The notes: generated by a model from the sequence alone, not told the origin. Positions 28,689 through 38,562 are shown, counted from the first letter of the stretch. The stretch: DNA of 64,000 nt from Mesorhizobium sp. Root552 (GCF_001427285.1 NZ_LMFV01000012.1:275469-339468), one strand, 5' to 3'. Program-made: numbers and translations.

Positions 28689-30284
28689 ATGCCCCGCGTT
28701 CTTGTTTCCGACAAGCTTTCCCCCACCGCCGTGCAGATATTCAAGGATCGCGGTGTCGACGTAGACTATCTGCCCGAGGTCGGCAAGGACAAGGAAAAGC
28801 TGCTTGAGATCATCGGCCAGTATGACGGCCTCGCCATCCGCTCCGCCACCAAGGTCACCGAAAAGCTGCTCGGTGCGGCGACCAATCTGAAGGTGGTGGG
28901 CCGCGCCGGCATCGGTGTCGACAATGTCGATATTCCGGCAGCCTCGCGCCGAGGCATCATCGTCATGAACACGCCGTTCGGCAATTCGATCACGACTGCC
29001 GAGCATGCCGTTGCGCTGATGTTCGCTCTGGCGCGCCAGCTTCCGGAAGCCAATGCCTCGACGCAGGCCGGCAAGTGGGAGAAGAACCGCTTCATGGGTG
29101 TCGAGATCACCGGCAAGACGCTCGGCGTCATCGGTTGCGGCAATATCGGCTCCATCGTGGCGACGCGCGGCGTTGGCCTCAAGATGCACGTCGTTGCCTT
29201 CGACCCGTTCCTGTCCGACAGCCGGGCCGAGGAGCTTGGCGTGGACAAGGTGGAACTGGACGAGCTCTTCACTCGCGCCGATTTCATCACGTTGCACACG
29301 CCGATGACCGACAAGACGCGCGGCATCATCAATGCCGAAGCGATCGCGAAGATGAAGGACGGCGTGCGCATCATCAATTGCGCGCGCGGCGGGCTGATCG
29401 TCGAGGCTGACCTGGTGGCCGCGCTGAAGAGCGGCAAGGTGGCCGGCGCAGGCATCGATGTGTTCGAGGTGGAGCCGGCAACGGAAAGCCCGCTGTTCGG
29501 CCTGGAAAACGTGGTCTGCACGCCGCATTTGGGTGCCTCCACCGAGGAGGCGCAGGAGAACGTGGCGTTGCAGGTGGCCGAGCAGATGTCGGACTACCTG
29601 ATCAAGGGCGCGGTTTCCAACGCCATCAACATGCCGGCCATCAGCGCGGAAGAAGCGCCGCGGCTGAAGCCGTTCGTCAAGCTGGCGGAAGTGCTGGGGG
29701 CTTTTGTCGGCCAGGTCACCGACGACCCGATCAAGGAGGTCGAGATCCTGTTCGACGGGCAGACGGCGACGATGAACACGCGCGCGCTGATCAGCGCCAC
29801 GCTTGCCGGCCTGATCCGGCCGCAGGTGTCCGACGTCAACATGGTGTCCGCGCCGATCATGGTGAAGGAGCGCGGCATCATTGTCGCCGAGGTGAAACGC
29901 GACAAGTCAGGCGTGTTCGACGGCTACATCAAGCTGACGGTGAAGACCGAGCACAGGACGCGCGCCATTGCCGGCACCTGCTTCTCCGACGGCAAGCCAC
30001 GCTTCATCCAGATCAAGGGCATCAACCTCGATGCCGAGGTCGGCCAGCACATGCTCTATACGACCAACGCCGATGCGCCGGGCATCATCGGCCTACTCGG
30101 CACGCTGTGCGGCAAGAACGGCGTCAACATCGCCAACTTCCAGCTCGGCCGCAACCGTCCGGGCGGCGACGCCATCGCACTGCTTTATCTGGACGCACCG
30201 TTCCCCGAGAAGGTGCTGGCGGAGTTGCGGGAGCACTCGCTGATCGTTTCGGCAAAGCCGCTGCAGTTCGACGTGGCTGATTGA
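28689..30284 (+). CDS. serA: D-3-phosphoglycerate dehydrogenase SerA
   Basis: The 531-residue length is the long form with an intervening domain and a C-terminal ACT domain. The NAD-binding loop is LGVIGCGNIGSIV. Catalytic blocks are INCARGGLIVEADL (arginine), DVFEVEPA (glutamate) and CTPHLGASTEEAQ (histidine). The ACT domain (MLYTTNADAPGIIGLLGTLC) suggests serine feedback control. It starts at MPRVLVSDKL (28689), not at the earlier in-frame ATG, which has no family similarity. Confidence 0.96.
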   Translation: MPRVLVSDKLSPTAVQIFKDRGVDVDYLPEVGKDKEKLLEIIGQYDGLAIRSATKVTEKLLGAATNLKVVGRAGIGVDNVDIPAASRRGIIVMNTPFGNSITTAEHAVALMFALARQLPEANASTQAGKWEKNRFMGVEITGKTLGVIGCGNIGSIVATRGVGLKMHVVAFDPFLSDSRAEELGVDKVELDELFTRADFITLHTPMTDKTRGIINAEAIAKMKDGVRIINCARGGLIVEADLVAALKSGKVAGAGIDVFEVEPATESPLFGLENVVCTPHLGASTEEAQENVALQVAEQMSDYLIKGAVSNAINMPAISAEEAPRLKPFVKLAEVLGAFVGQVTDDPIKEVEILFDGQTATMNTRALISATLAGLIRPQVSDVNMVSAPIMVKERGIIVAEVKRDKSGVFDGYIKLTVKTEHRTRAIAGTCFSDGKPRFIQIKGINLDAEVGQHMLYTTNADAPGIIGLLGTLCGKNGVNIANFQLGRNRPGGDAIALLYLDAPFPEKVLAELREHSLIVSAKPLQFDVAD

Positions 30285-30319
30285 GCCGAAGGCGCGTCGC
30301 GGTTCTTCATGGTGGCGTA

Positions 30320-31264
30320 TCAGAACGCCACCATGTCGCCGCCCTTGAGCGCCAAAAGTTCGCGCGCCTCGTCGGGGGTGGCGACCTCGAGGCCCATGTT
30401 CTCGATGATGAGCCGGGCCTTCTCGACCTGCTCGGCGTTGGAGCGGGCGAGCTTGCCGCGACCTGCCCATAGCGAATCCTCGAGCCCGACGCGGATATGG
30501 CCGCCGAGCGCGACGGACATCGAGGCAACCGGCAGCTGGTTCCGCCCGGCGCCAAGCACCGACCATTGGAAATCGCTTCCGAACAGCCGTGTGGAGGTGC
30601 GATGCATGTGGACGACATCCTCGTAATGCGCGCCGATGCCGCCCAGGATGCCGAACACGCTTTGCACGAAGAAGGGCGGCTTGACGATGCCGAGATCGGC
30701 GAAATGGGCCAGCGTGTAGAGATGGCCGATGTCGTAACATTCGAACTCGAAGCGGGTGCCGTTGTCGGCGCAGGTCTTCAGTATGTATTCGATGTCGCTG
30801 AAGGTGTTCTTGAACACGCGGTCCTTCGAGCCTTCGAGATAAGGCCGCTCCCAGTCATGCCTGAACTCGGTGAAACGGTTCAGCATCGGGTGGAGGCCGA
30901 AATTCATCGAGCCCATGTTGAGCGAGGCAACCTCCGGCTTGAAGGTCTTGGCGGGTTTCAGACGGTCGTCGATGGTCATCGTCGCAGCACCACCGGTGGT
31001 GATGTTCACCACGCAGTTCGAGCGCTGCTTGATCACCGACAGGAAGGGCGAGAACAGCTCCGGGCTCTGGTCCGGCCGGCCGTCCGACGGATTGCGCGCA
31101 TGCAGGTGGATGATGGCAGCGCCCGCTTCGGCTGCACCCACCGCCGCGTCGGCGATCTCGCTTGCCGTCACCGGCAGGTGCGGCGACATTGACGGCGTGT
31201 GGATCGAGCCGGTGACCGCGCAGGTGATGATGACCTTGTGGTTGCTGCTTGCCGGTGCGTTCAT
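30320..31264 (-). CDS. BKACE-family 3-keto-acid cleavage enzyme
   Basis: The 314-residue protein belongs to the beta-keto acid cleavage family (BKACE/DUF849). These zinc TIM-barrel enzymes condense a beta-keto acid with acetyl-CoA. It begins KVIITCAVTGSIHTPSMSPHLP, and the metal-binding HLHARNPSDGRPDQSP block lies near residue 52. INITTGG-type and ASLNMGSMNFG blocks follow. The exact substrate is not readable. Known members act on carnitine, lysine or choline-related keto acids. It is convergent with serA. Confidence 0.85.
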   Translation of the reverse strand: MNAPASSNHKVIITCAVTGSIHTPSMSPHLPVTASEIADAAVGAAEAGAAIIHLHARNPSDGRPDQSPELFSPFLSVIKQRSNCVVNITTGGAATMTIDDRLKPAKTFKPEVASLNMGSMNFGLHPMLNRFTEFRHDWERPYLEGSKDRVFKNTFSDIEYILKTCADNGTRFEFECYDIGHLYTLAHFADLGIVKPPFFVQSVFGILGGIGAHYEDVVHMHRTSTRLFGSDFQWSVLGAGRNQLPVASMSVALGGHIRVGLEDSLWAGRGKLARSNAEQVEKARLIIENMGLEVATPDEARELLALKGGDMVAF

Positions 31265-31364
31265 CCCTGTTCCCCGTTCTGATCGGACGCTTGGCGCACT
31301 ATAGCGGGATCAGGGCCGAGCGATATGGCTCAGCACGGTGGCGCGGACGGGACCACGCGGGGTG

Positions 31365-31814
31365 TCAGCCGTCGGCGTCGGCATCAACCGAAGCGGAAGC
31401 CTGCCGCCAGTTGCCGGTGATGCGGGCAAGGGCAATGCCAACGACCATCGCCGCGATGAAGATCAGCGCCGAAGGCTCGGCCAGGCCGAGCGCCGGGATG
31501 GAGCCGCCGGGGCAAAAGCCGGTGATGCCCCAGCCGATGCCGAAAGTGGCTGCACCGGCCAGCAAGGGCAGGTCGAGTTGCTTTTTTGCTGGAAGGTGGA
31601 AGCTGGTGTCGAAGACCGGGGCCGGGCGCTTGAGGACCAATCTGTAGCCGACGAATGTCACGAGAAGCGCACCCGTCATGACGAAGGCGAGCGATGGGTC
31701 CCATGTGCCGGCGAGATCGAAGAAGTTCTGCACCTTGGCCGGATTGATCATGCCGGAGATGGCGATGCCGGTGCCGAAGACTGCACCGGCGAGCAGGGCT
31801 GTAATATTGCGCAT
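31365..31814 (-). CDS. YeeE/YedE-family membrane protein (C-terminal half type)
   Basis: The 149-residue membrane protein starts MRNITALLAGAVFGTGIAISGMINPAKVQNFFD, the family motif, and ends with FGIGWGITGFCPGGSIPALG, which includes a conserved cysteine in GFCPG. With the next gene it forms a split sulfur-compound transporter of the YeeE/YedE type. It overlaps its upstream neighbour by one base (TGATG), so translation is coupled. In BigR operons these proteins are linked to sulfite or thiosulfate movement. Confidence 0.88.
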   Translation of the reverse strand: MRNITALLAGAVFGTGIAISGMINPAKVQNFFDLAGTWDPSLAFVMTGALLVTFVGYRLVLKRPAPVFDTSFHLPAKKQLDLPLLAGAATFGIGWGITGFCPGGSIPALGLAEPSALIFIAAMVVGIALARITGNWRQASASVDADADG

Positions 31815-32245
31815 CAAGACAGGCCTCCCAGCACATGGCGAACGATGAACACCGTCACCGCGGTCGAGGCCATGAAGACAAGAGTGGCCGTGATGGAGCG
31901 TCGCGAGAGGCGGGCGATGCCGCATACGCTGTGGCCGGACGGACAGCCCGCGCCGAAATGCACGCCAATACCGACGATCAGCCCGCCGACAACGAGCCAG
32001 GGTGCCGGCACGCCGCTGTGGAACGGGATGGCGTATCCGCCGAAGCCGGTGATCAGCGCCGGTGCCGCAACCGCGCCGGCAAGGAAGGCCAATCGCCAGG
32101 TCCAGTCGGGTGCCGTCGGCGGGATGAGCCCGGAGAGAATGCCGGTCATGCCGGCGATGCGGCCATGCAGCGCCATCAACAGGACTGCGGCAAGGCCGAT
32201 CAGCGTTCCGCCGAGGAACGAGGCAAATGGCGTGAACTCGGTCAT
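31814..32245 (-). CDS. YeeE/YedE-family membrane protein (N-terminal half type)
   Basis: The 143-residue membrane protein starts MTEFTPFASFLGGTLIGLAAVLLM and has about four hydrophobic segments. It includes HGRIAGMTGILSG and HFGAGCPSGHSVCGIARLSRRS, where two cysteines in the GCPSGHSVCG region match the sulfur-handling core of YeeE. It overlaps by one base at both ends with its neighbours, which indicates translational coupling in the sulfide operon. Confidence 0.88.
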   Translation of the reverse strand: MTEFTPFASFLGGTLIGLAAVLLMALHGRIAGMTGILSGLIPPTAPDWTWRLAFLAGAVAAPALITGFGGYAIPFHSGVPAPWLVVGGLIVGIGVHFGAGCPSGHSVCGIARLSRRSITATLVFMASTAVTVFIVRHVLGGLS

Positions 32246-32463
32246 CACCTGTTCTTCTTTGCCGTGGACAGGTTGAGGATGCGATAGGCGGGGCAGAAGC
32301 GCACGACGCCGGTGAAGATCAGCACCAGGCCGGCGATGACCGAAATCCAGACCCACACCGGGCTGCCGAACAGCGCCCAGTTGGTGACGAATGGGAGAAC
32401 GAGAAGCAGAAGGCCGAGAATGACACGCACGATGCGGTCAGGCGTACCGACGTTGAAGCTCAT
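32245..32463 (-). CDS. DUF2892 small inner-membrane protein
   Basis: The 72-residue protein begins MSFNVGTPDRIVRVILGLLL and has two hydrophobic helices separated by a short turn, ending FCPAYRILNLSTAKKNR. It matches the DUF2892/YgaP-type membrane domain, often found with rhodaneses. It lies between the BigR-like regulator and the YeeE-like genes. The cysteine in RFCPAY is a conserved feature of this domain. Confidence 0.85.
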   Translation of the reverse strand: MSFNVGTPDRIVRVILGLLLLVLPFVTNWALFGSPVWVWISVIAGLVLIFTGVVRFCPAYRILNLSTAKKNR

Positions 32464-32494
32464 TGCAGTCTCCTTGCGGTTGGAAGTGTAGCGG

Positions 32495-32830
32495 TCAGGG
32501 CCGTTTGCAAAACAGGGCGTGCATGGTGCCGATGAAGGCTTCGATACGCGGGTCGGCGAGGGTGTAGAACACCTGCTTGCCCTCCTTGCGCCCTGCAATC
32601 AGGCCGGCTTCGCGCAATTCGGCGAGTTGCTGCGACAGGCCGGGCTGGCGGATGCCGAGCAGGTCTTCCAGTTCGCGCACCGAACGCTCGCCGTCGGCCA
32701 GCGCGCAACAGACAAGCAAGCGGTCGGGATTGGACAGTTTCTTGAGGAAGGCGGACGCCTCCTCGACATTCGACTTCAGATCGGCTGCTTCGCAGGAAAG
32801 CCGTTCGGCTCTGACAATAACCGGGCTCAT
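32495..32830 (-). CDS. bigR: BigR-like ArsR-family persulfide-sensing repressor
   Basis: The 111-residue winged-helix protein has a DNA-recognition stretch LEDLLGIRQPGLSQQLAELREAGL. Cys42 (in LLVCCALADGE) and Cys108 (in MHALFCKRP) match the redox pair of BigR/SqrR, which forms a tri- or tetrasulfide link in response to sulfide. It has no metal-binding ArsR site. It overlaps the MBL gene by four bases (ATGA). Its likely operator is the AT-rich palindrome upstream of that gene. Confidence 0.88.
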   Translation of the reverse strand: MSPVIVRAERLSCEAADLKSNVEEASAFLKKLSNPDRLLVCCALADGERSVRELEDLLGIRQPGLSQQLAELREAGLIAGRKEGKQVFYTLADPRIEAFIGTMHALFCKRP

Positions 32831-33708
32831 CCCCACGGTGCTCCATTCAAGAGATCGAGCGGGATCTTCAGGTAGCGTGTTCCGTTCGCTTCCGCTTCGG
32901 GCAAGCGCCCGCCATTGGTGTTGATCTGCAGCGAGTGCAGGATCAGCTTGGGCATCGGCAAGGTCTTGTCGCGCCCTTCGCGAACGGCGACGAACTCCGC
33001 CTCGGTCCTTAATTTCGACATATGGGAGTTCTTCGCCCGCTGCTCGGCCACGGTCGATTCCCACAAAGGTTCGCGACCGCCGGGCTGGTAGTCGTGGCCG
33101 GTGAAGATACGGGTGTCGTCCGGCAAGGCAAGGATCGCCTGGATTGAGTTCCACAGCGCCTTGGCGCTGCCGCCGGGGAAATCGGCGCGGGCGGTGCCGC
33201 TGTCGGGCATGAACAGCGTGTCGTGGACGAAGGCGGCATCGCCGATGACATAGGTGATCGAGGCCAGCGTATGGCCGGGCGAGTGCATGACGCGGACGTC
33301 GATGTCGCCAACCCTGAAGGTGTCGCCATCAGCGAACAGGTGGTCCCACTGCGAGCCGTCGGCGGGGAAATCCGGCCAGTTGTAAAAACTCTTCCAGAGT
33401 TTTTGCACGTCCTTGATCTTTTCGCCGATGGCGGTCGGTGCGCCTGTTTTCTTCTTGAGATAAGTCGCTGCCGAGAAATGGTCGGCGTGCGGATGGGTGT
33501 CGAGTATCCACTCGACCGTGTAGCCCTTGCTGGCAACAAATTCGAGCAAACGGTCGGCATTGGCCGATGCGGTCTGCCCTGACTTTTCATCGAAATCGTA
33601 GACCGGATCGATGATGGCGCACTTCTTGCGCGCCGCATCGGCGACGACATATTGCACCGACCATGTCCTTGGATCGAAGAATGCCGTGACTTCGGGTTTT
33701 CCTGCCAT
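32827..33708 (-). CDS. blh: MBL-fold persulfide dioxygenase-like hydrolase (Blh/ETHE1 type)
   Basis: The 293-residue protein has the metal-binding motif THPHADHFSAATYL near residue 70, followed by HSPGHTLAS and FTGHDYQPGGREP. These are the marks of ETHE1-like persulfide dioxygenases that oxidise glutathione persulfide to sulfite. The start at 33708 (MAGKPEV) has AAGGGC upstream. It is the first gene of the bigR operon. A fused rhodanese domain, seen in some Blh proteins, is absent. Confidence 0.9.
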   Translation of the reverse strand: MAGKPEVTAFFDPRTWSVQYVVADAARKKCAIIDPVYDFDEKSGQTASANADRLLEFVASKGYTVEWILDTHPHADHFSAATYLKKKTGAPTAIGEKIKDVQKLWKSFYNWPDFPADGSQWDHLFADGDTFRVGDIDVRVMHSPGHTLASITYVIGDAAFVHDTLFMPDSGTARADFPGGSAKALWNSIQAILALPDDTRIFTGHDYQPGGREPLWESTVAEQRAKNSHMSKLRTEAEFVAVREGRDKTLPMPKLILHSLQINTNGGRLPEAEANGTRYLKIPLDLLNGAPWG

Positions 33709-33735
33709 GATGCCCTTCCCCTCATTCGCCAATTT

Positions 33736-33769
33736 CAATTACGTATAATTGATTGCAAAAAAATGCAAT
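33736..33769. promoter_or_regulatory. AT-rich palindromes, likely BigR operator
   Basis: Two inverted repeats lie 28-61 bases before the start of the MBL gene: CAATTA/TAATTG with a 4-base centre (33736-33751), and ATTGCA/TGCAAT with a 6-A centre (33752-33769). They fit an ArsR-family operator overlapping a promoter. Confidence 0.5.
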
Positions 33770-33826
33770 TGAAAAAATGAAGACCGGCGTGGATGGGAAA
33801 CCGGCTGGATAGCTGCGTCTTGCCTG

Positions 33827-34684
33827 TTACTTTGCGAGCAGGCAGCGCGTCAGTTCGTGATCCGGGTCGGCCAACCCGTCGATGACGCTGAAATGATGTC
33901 GGTCGGGCTCGACCACGGCGGCTGTCTCGGCACCGAGGCCGGTCCAGATGTTGGCCAGAAGCGCGTTCTGGCGCACGAATTCCGCCTGCTCGGCGCCGCC
34001 CACCCAGCAGGTGAGGCGAATACCCTCAATCGGCCGCAACAGGACCGGGCTTTCGGCCAGCGCTTCGGCTTCGTCGATGCGCAGGGTCTCGTTCATCGCG
34101 GTGCGCATGAGCGGCCTGAGATCATGGACGCCCGAGATGGAAACCACATGCCGGATGCGGGTGCGGATATCGCCTGAAAGCGGCGAGGTTGCGGATGCCA
34201 TGCGGCTGACCAGATGTCCGCCGGCGGAATGGCCGGTCAGCATGATCGGCCCTTCGACCATCGCCGCGGCTGCGGTTATCGCCGCGCCGATTTCCTTGAC
34301 GATGCCGCCGATGCGGTTTTCGGGGCAAAGCGTGTAGGACGGCATGGCGACGGCATATCCATGCGCCAGCGGGCCGGCGGCGAGGTTCGACCAGTAGCTC
34401 TTGTCCAGCGCCATCCAGTAGCCGCCGTGGACGAAAACGACGAGGCCCTTCGGCGTGCCTTGCGGCAGGAACAGGTCGATACGGTTGCGTTCCTTTCCGC
34501 CGTAAGCGAGGTCGAGCCTCGCCCTGTCTCCACCCAGGCCTTCCCGGAATGTGCGGGCCGGCTCCACCCAGGCGGCAGGCCAGCGCTCGCCGCCGGCAAT
34601 GTGCGCGCCATTGGTATAGGCGTCGCTCCAGTTTTCGATGCGGCGGGTAAGCACAGGCGTCCTCCAGGCAGTCATTTCAGTCAT
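33827..34684 (-). CDS. Alpha/beta hydrolase, likely arylformamidase (kynurenine formamidase)
   Basis: The 285-residue protein carries the HGGYWMALDKSYWSN oxyanion motif and the nucleophile elbow LTGHSAGGHLVSRM. A late HHFSVIDGLADP supplies the catalytic histidine. These are typical of AFMID-like arylformamidases, which hydrolyse N-formylkynurenine to kynurenine. The start is MTEMTAWRTP at 34684. It is divergent from the anthranilate-CoA ligase and tryptophan dioxygenase genes, which supports the assignment. A general carboxylesterase is possible. Confidence 0.8.
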   Translation of the reverse strand: MTEMTAWRTPVLTRRIENWSDAYTNGAHIAGGERWPAAWVEPARTFREGLGGDRARLDLAYGGKERNRIDLFLPQGTPKGLVVFVHGGYWMALDKSYWSNLAAGPLAHGYAVAMPSYTLCPENRIGGIVKEIGAAITAAAAMVEGPIMLTGHSAGGHLVSRMASATSPLSGDIRTRIRHVVSISGVHDLRPLMRTAMNETLRIDEAEALAESPVLLRPIEGIRLTCWVGGAEQAEFVRQNALLANIWTGLGAETAAVVEPDRHHFSVIDGLADPDHELTRCLLAK

Positions 34685-34885
34685 ATGAATAGGTCCTGAC
34701 CCTAGCTGCGATGCCGCCGGGTGCGAAGTCAATATCGGCGCTCAAGAAACTTTAGGCTTGAAATAATTTTCGACAGATGTCATGCTTTTCCGGTGGACAG
34801 AAGCTGCGCGAGACGGCCCGCCTTTCATGAGGCCTTGGTAGCCGGGAGGCCGCGTGGCATCTGCCGCAGGGAGGAAATCACTGCC

Positions 34886-36511
34886 ATGCTTGGGCCCACG
34901 GCGCATATCGACACGTTTACGCGCGACAATCTTCCGCCGGCTGACCAATGGCCGGCCTTCCTGCTCGATGGCTTCCAGTATCCCGATTACCTCAACGCGG
35001 CTGTCGAACTGACCGACCGCATGGTCGAAAAGGGTTTCGGCGACCATACCGCGCTGATCGGCAACGGCCGCCGGCGCACCTACAAGGAACTGTCGGACTG
35101 GACGAACCGGCTGGCGCATGCGCTGGTCGAGGACTATGGCGTCAAGCCGGGCAACCGTATCCTGATCCGCTCCGCCAACAACCCCGCCATGGTGGCCTGC
35201 TGGCTGGCTGCGACCAAGGCAGGGGCCGTCGTCGTCAACACCATGCCGATGCTGCGCGCCGGCGAACTGGCCAAGATCGTCGACAAGGCAGAGATCGGGC
35301 TGGCGCTGTGCGACACCCGCCTGATGGACGAAATGGTGGCCTGCGCCAAGGACAACGCCTTCCTGAACAAGGTGATCGGCTTTGACGGCACCGCCAATCA
35401 TGACGCCGAGCTGGACCGTATCGCGCTTTCAAAGTCCGTGCGGTTCGAGGCGGTCAGGACGGGACGGGACGACGTCGCCTTGCTTGGCTTCACCTCCGGC
35501 ACCACGGGCGTGCCGAAGGCGACGATGCATTTCCATCGCGACCTGCTTATCATCGCCGATGGCTATGCCAAGGAAGTTCTCGGCGTGACGTCCGATGACG
35601 TTTTCGTCGGTTCGCCGCCGCTTGCCTTCACCTTCGGCCTCGGCGGGCTTGCGATCTTCCCGCTGCGCTTCGGCGCGACGGCGACGCTTCTGGAAAACGC
35701 CTCGCCGCCCAACATGATCGAGATCATCGAAACCTACAAGGCGACGATCAGCTTCACCGCGCCCACCGCCTACCGGGCGATGATGAAGGCGATGGATGAG
35801 GGCGCGGACCTTTCATCGCTCAGGGTTGCGGTGTCGGCTGGCGAGACTTTGCCCGGCCCGGTGTTCGATGAATGGGTTGAAAAGACCGGCAAGCCGATCC
35901 TCGACGGCATCGGCGCCACCGAGATGCTGCACATCTTCATCTCCAACCGCTTTGAGGACATGAAGCCGGCTTCGACCGGCAAAGCGGTCGGAGGCTACGA
36001 GGCCCGCATTGTCGATGAAGACATGAACGAAGTGCCGCGCGGCAGCGTGGGCAGGCTCGCCGTGCGCGGACCGACCGGCTGCCGCTACATGGCCGACGAC
36101 CGCCAGCGCAACTATGTCCGCAACGGCTGGAACCTGACCGGCGATTCCTTCGTGCAGGACGAGGACGGCTTCTTCCATTTCGCTGCCCGCTCCGACGACA
36201 TGATCGTCAGCGCCGGCTACAATATCGCGGGACCGGAGGTCGAGGCAGCGCTTCTTGCCCATGACGAAGTGGCTGAATGCGCGGTGATCGGCGCGCCCGA
36301 CACCGACCGGGGCGAGATCGTCGAGGCGTATGTCGTGCTGGTCAAGGGCGTTGCCGGTGACGCGACCACGGTCAAGCGGTTGCAGGATCACGTCAAGGCG
36401 ACGATTGCGCCTTACAAATATCCGCGCTCGGTCAGGTTCGTGGAAGCGCTGCCGAAGACGCAGACCGGCAAGATCCAGCGCTTCCGGCTGAGAACGGAGC
36501 GCACACAATGA
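34886..36511 (+). CDS. 2-aminobenzoate (anthranilate)-CoA ligase
   Basis: The 541-residue AMP-forming ligase has the P-loop [20 protein letters not shown] (about residues 197-216). It continues with [32 protein letters not shown] and the C-terminal [16 protein letters not shown]. The layout matches benzoate/2-aminobenzoate-CoA ligases. It activates anthranilate to 2-aminobenzoyl-CoA, the entry to aerobic anthranilate breakdown. The ATG at 34886 follows GAGGAA. It overlaps kynA by four bases (ATGA), so the two are translated together. Confidence 0.87.
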   Translation: MLGPTAHIDTFTRDNLPPADQWPAFLLDGFQYPDYLNAAVELTDRMVEKGFGDHTALIGNGRRRTYKELSDWTNRLAHALVEDYGVKPGNRILIRSANNPAMVACWLAATKAGAVVVNTMPMLRAGELAKIVDKAEIGLALCDTRLMDEMVACAKDNAFLNKVIGFDGTANHDAELDRIALSKSVRFEAVRTGRDDVALLGFTSGTTGVPKATMHFHRDLLIIADGYAKEVLGVTSDDVFVGSPPLAFTFGLGGLAIFPLRFGATATLLENASPPNMIEIIETYKATISFTAPTAYRAMMKAMDEGADLSSLRVAVSAGETLPGPVFDEWVEKTGKPILDGIGATEMLHIFISNRFEDMKPASTGKAVGGYEARIVDEDMNEVPRGSVGRLAVRGPTGCRYMADDRQRNYVRNGWNLTGDSFVQDEDGFFHFAARSDDMIVSAGYNIAGPEVEAALLAHDEVAECAVIGAPDTDRGEIVEAYVVLVKGVAGDATTVKRLQDHVKATIAPYKYPRSVRFVEALPKTQTGKIQRFRLRTERTQ

Positions 36512-37344
36512 GCGAAGCCTACGATCCGTCCGGCGAAGGCGCGCAGATGTCGTTCAAGGGGCGCATGTCCTACAGCGATTATCTGCATCTCGAGAAAGTG
36601 CTCGACGCGCAGGAGCCGCTTTCGACTGCGCATGACGAAATGCTGTTCATAATCCAGCATCAGACCTCCGAACTGTGGATGAAGCTCGCCCTGCATGAAC
36701 TGCGCTCGGCGATCGCCTGCGTACGCGCCGATGACGTGCAGCCCTGCTTCAAGATGCTGTCGAGGGTGGCGCGCATTCTCGAGCAGCTCAACAATGCCTG
36801 GGACGTTCTGCGCACGATGACGCCCAGCGAATACACGGAATTCCGTGGCGCGCTCGGGCAGTCGTCCGGTTTCCAGTCGTGGCAGTACCGGGCCATCGAG
36901 TTCCTTGCCGGCAACCGCAACCTTGCCATGCTGGGTCCGCACAAGCACCGCCCCGACCTTGTCGAGAAGCTCGAAGCGATCCTTGCCCAGCCTTCGCTTT
37001 ACGATGAAGCGATCCTTCTGCTCGGCCGCAACGGTTTCGAGATCGGCGCCGACGGCACGCGCACCGACTGGCGCGAAACGCGGCCCGAAAGCGAGGAAGT
37101 GCTTGCGGCATGGCAGGCGATCTATCGTGAGCCGCACCGCTACTGGGTGCTCTACGAACTGGCCGAGAAGCTTGTCGATTTCGAAGACTATTTCCGCCGC
37201 TGGCGCTTCAACCACGTCACCACCGTCGAGCGCATCATCGGCCTGAAGCGCGGCACAGGTGGCACGGGCGGCGTTTCCTATCTTAAAAAGATGCTGGAGG
37301 TTGAACTGTTTCCGGAACTCTGGAAAGTTCGCACCCGGCTCTGA
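36508..37344 (+). CDS. kynA: Tryptophan 2,3-dioxygenase
   Basis: The 278-residue haem enzyme shows [20 protein letters not shown] at the start, HHQTSELW-like [20 protein letters not shown] and the glycine-rich C-terminal loop [17 protein letters not shown]. These are diagnostic. It opens the indole ring of L-tryptophan to N-formylkynurenine. It overlaps the upstream ligase and is followed 42 bases later by the ABC transporter set. Confidence 0.96.
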   Translation: MSEAYDPSGEGAQMSFKGRMSYSDYLHLEKVLDAQEPLSTAHDEMLFIIQHQTSELWMKLALHELRSAIACVRADDVQPCFKMLSRVARILEQLNNAWDVLRTMTPSEYTEFRGALGQSSGFQSWQYRAIEFLAGNRNLAMLGPHKHRPDLVEKLEAILAQPSLYDEAILLLGRNGFEIGADGTRTDWRETRPESEEVLAAWQAIYREPHRYWVLYELAEKLVDFEDYFRRWRFNHVTTVERIIGLKRGTGGTGGVSYLKKMLEVELFPELWKVRTRL

Positions 37345-37386
37345 CGTAAAAGACCACAAACGAGAGCACTGAAGGAGGAGAACAGT

Positions 37387-38523
37387 ATGCGTGGAATTCT
37401 GGCGGCCAGCTTGCTTGGCCTTTCATTGACGGTATCGGGATTGGCCCAGGCCGAGCCGGTGAAGATCGGCGTGATCACCACGCTGTCCGGCGGCGGTGCA
37501 GGCCTTGGCGTCGACATGCGCGATGCCTTCACGCTGGCGATGAAGCAGTCCGGCAACAAGGACGTGGAACTCGTCGTGGAAGACGACGCCCAGAAGCCTG
37601 AACTGGCCGTTCAGATTGCGGAAAAGATGATCCAGAGCGACAAGGTCGACCTGATGACCGGCATCATCTGGTCCAACCTTGCCATGGCGGTGGTGCCGAA
37701 CACGGTGGCGCAGGACGTTATCTATCTCTCGCCGAATGCCGGCCCTTCGGCGCTGGCCGGCGCCAACTGCAACAAGAACTATTTCAATGTCGCTTACCAG
37801 AACGACAACTTCCATGAGGCGATGGGCCAGTACGCCAACAAGGACTACAAGAAGACCTTCATCCTTGCGCCGAACTATCCGGCGGGCAAGGATTCGCTGA
37901 CAGGCTTCAAGCGCTACTACAAGGGCGAACTGGCCGGCGAGCTTTACACGCAGGTCGGCCAGACCGACTACGCCGCCGAGATCGCGCAGATCCGCGCCTC
38001 GGGCGCGGATTCGGTGTTCTTCTTCCTGCCGGGCGGCATGGGCATCGCCTTCATGAAGCAATACGCACAGTCGGGCGTCGGCATCCCGGTGCTGGGCCCA
38101 AGCTTCTCGTTCAGCCAGGACGTGCTGCCGGCGATCGGTGACGCCGCGCTCGGCGTGAAGAATTCGGCGAGCTGGTCGAAGGATCTCGACAACGAAGCCA
38201 ACAAGGCTTTCGTCGAAGCCTTCCAGAAGGAATACAACCGCCTGCCTTCGATCTATGCGGCGCAGAGCTGGGATACGGCAAACCTGATCCTGTCGGCGCT
38301 TTCCAAGGCGAGCGTGAAGGACAAGGACGCCTTCCGCGCGGCGCTCAAGGCTGCCGACTTCAAGTCGGTGCGCGGCGAGTTCTCCTTCAACACCAACAAC
38401 CACCCGATCCAGAACATCTACGTTCGCGAGGTGATGAAGGAAGGCGATGTCTTAACCAACAAGATCATCGCGACCGCCTTTGAAAAGCACGGCGACGCCT
38501 ACGCCGAGCAGTGCAAGATGTAA
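37387..38523 (+). CDS. Branched-chain amino acid-type ABC substrate-binding protein
   Basis: The 378-residue periplasmic protein has a signal peptide ending GLAQA-EPVKIG. It belongs to the Leu/Ile/Val-binding (LivK) family, with the opening KIGVITTLSGGGAGLGVDMRDAF and an ALVVEDDAQKPE-type hinge. RBS GGAGGAG precedes it. Homologues can bind aromatic acids. Its place right after kynA suggests uptake of tryptophan, kynurenine, anthranilate or a related compound. Confidence 0.9.
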   Translation: MRGILAASLLGLSLTVSGLAQAEPVKIGVITTLSGGGAGLGVDMRDAFTLAMKQSGNKDVELVVEDDAQKPELAVQIAEKMIQSDKVDLMTGIIWSNLAMAVVPNTVAQDVIYLSPNAGPSALAGANCNKNYFNVAYQNDNFHEAMGQYANKDYKKTFILAPNYPAGKDSLTGFKRYYKGELAGELYTQVGQTDYAAEIAQIRASGADSVFFFLPGGMGIAFMKQYAQSGVGIPVLGPSFSFSQDVLPAIGDAALGVKNSASWSKDLDNEANKAFVEAFQKEYNRLPSIYAAQSWDTANLILSALSKASVKDKDAFRAALKAADFKSVRGEFSFNTNNHPIQNIYVREVMKEGDVLTNKIIATAFEKHGDAYAEQCKM

Positions 38524-38535
38524 GGGTTGCTGCTT

Positions 38536-38562
38536 CCTTCTCCCCGTTTTGCGGGGAGAAGG
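38536..38562. repeat. Perfect palindromic repeat CCTTCTCCCCG/CGGGGAGAAGG
   Basis: The 11-base arms with a 5-base loop sit 13 bases after the binding-protein stop. The core is shared with the element at 41999-42111, so it is a dispersed rhizobial-type intergenic palindrome. It may also stabilise the binding-protein mRNA. Confidence 0.6.
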
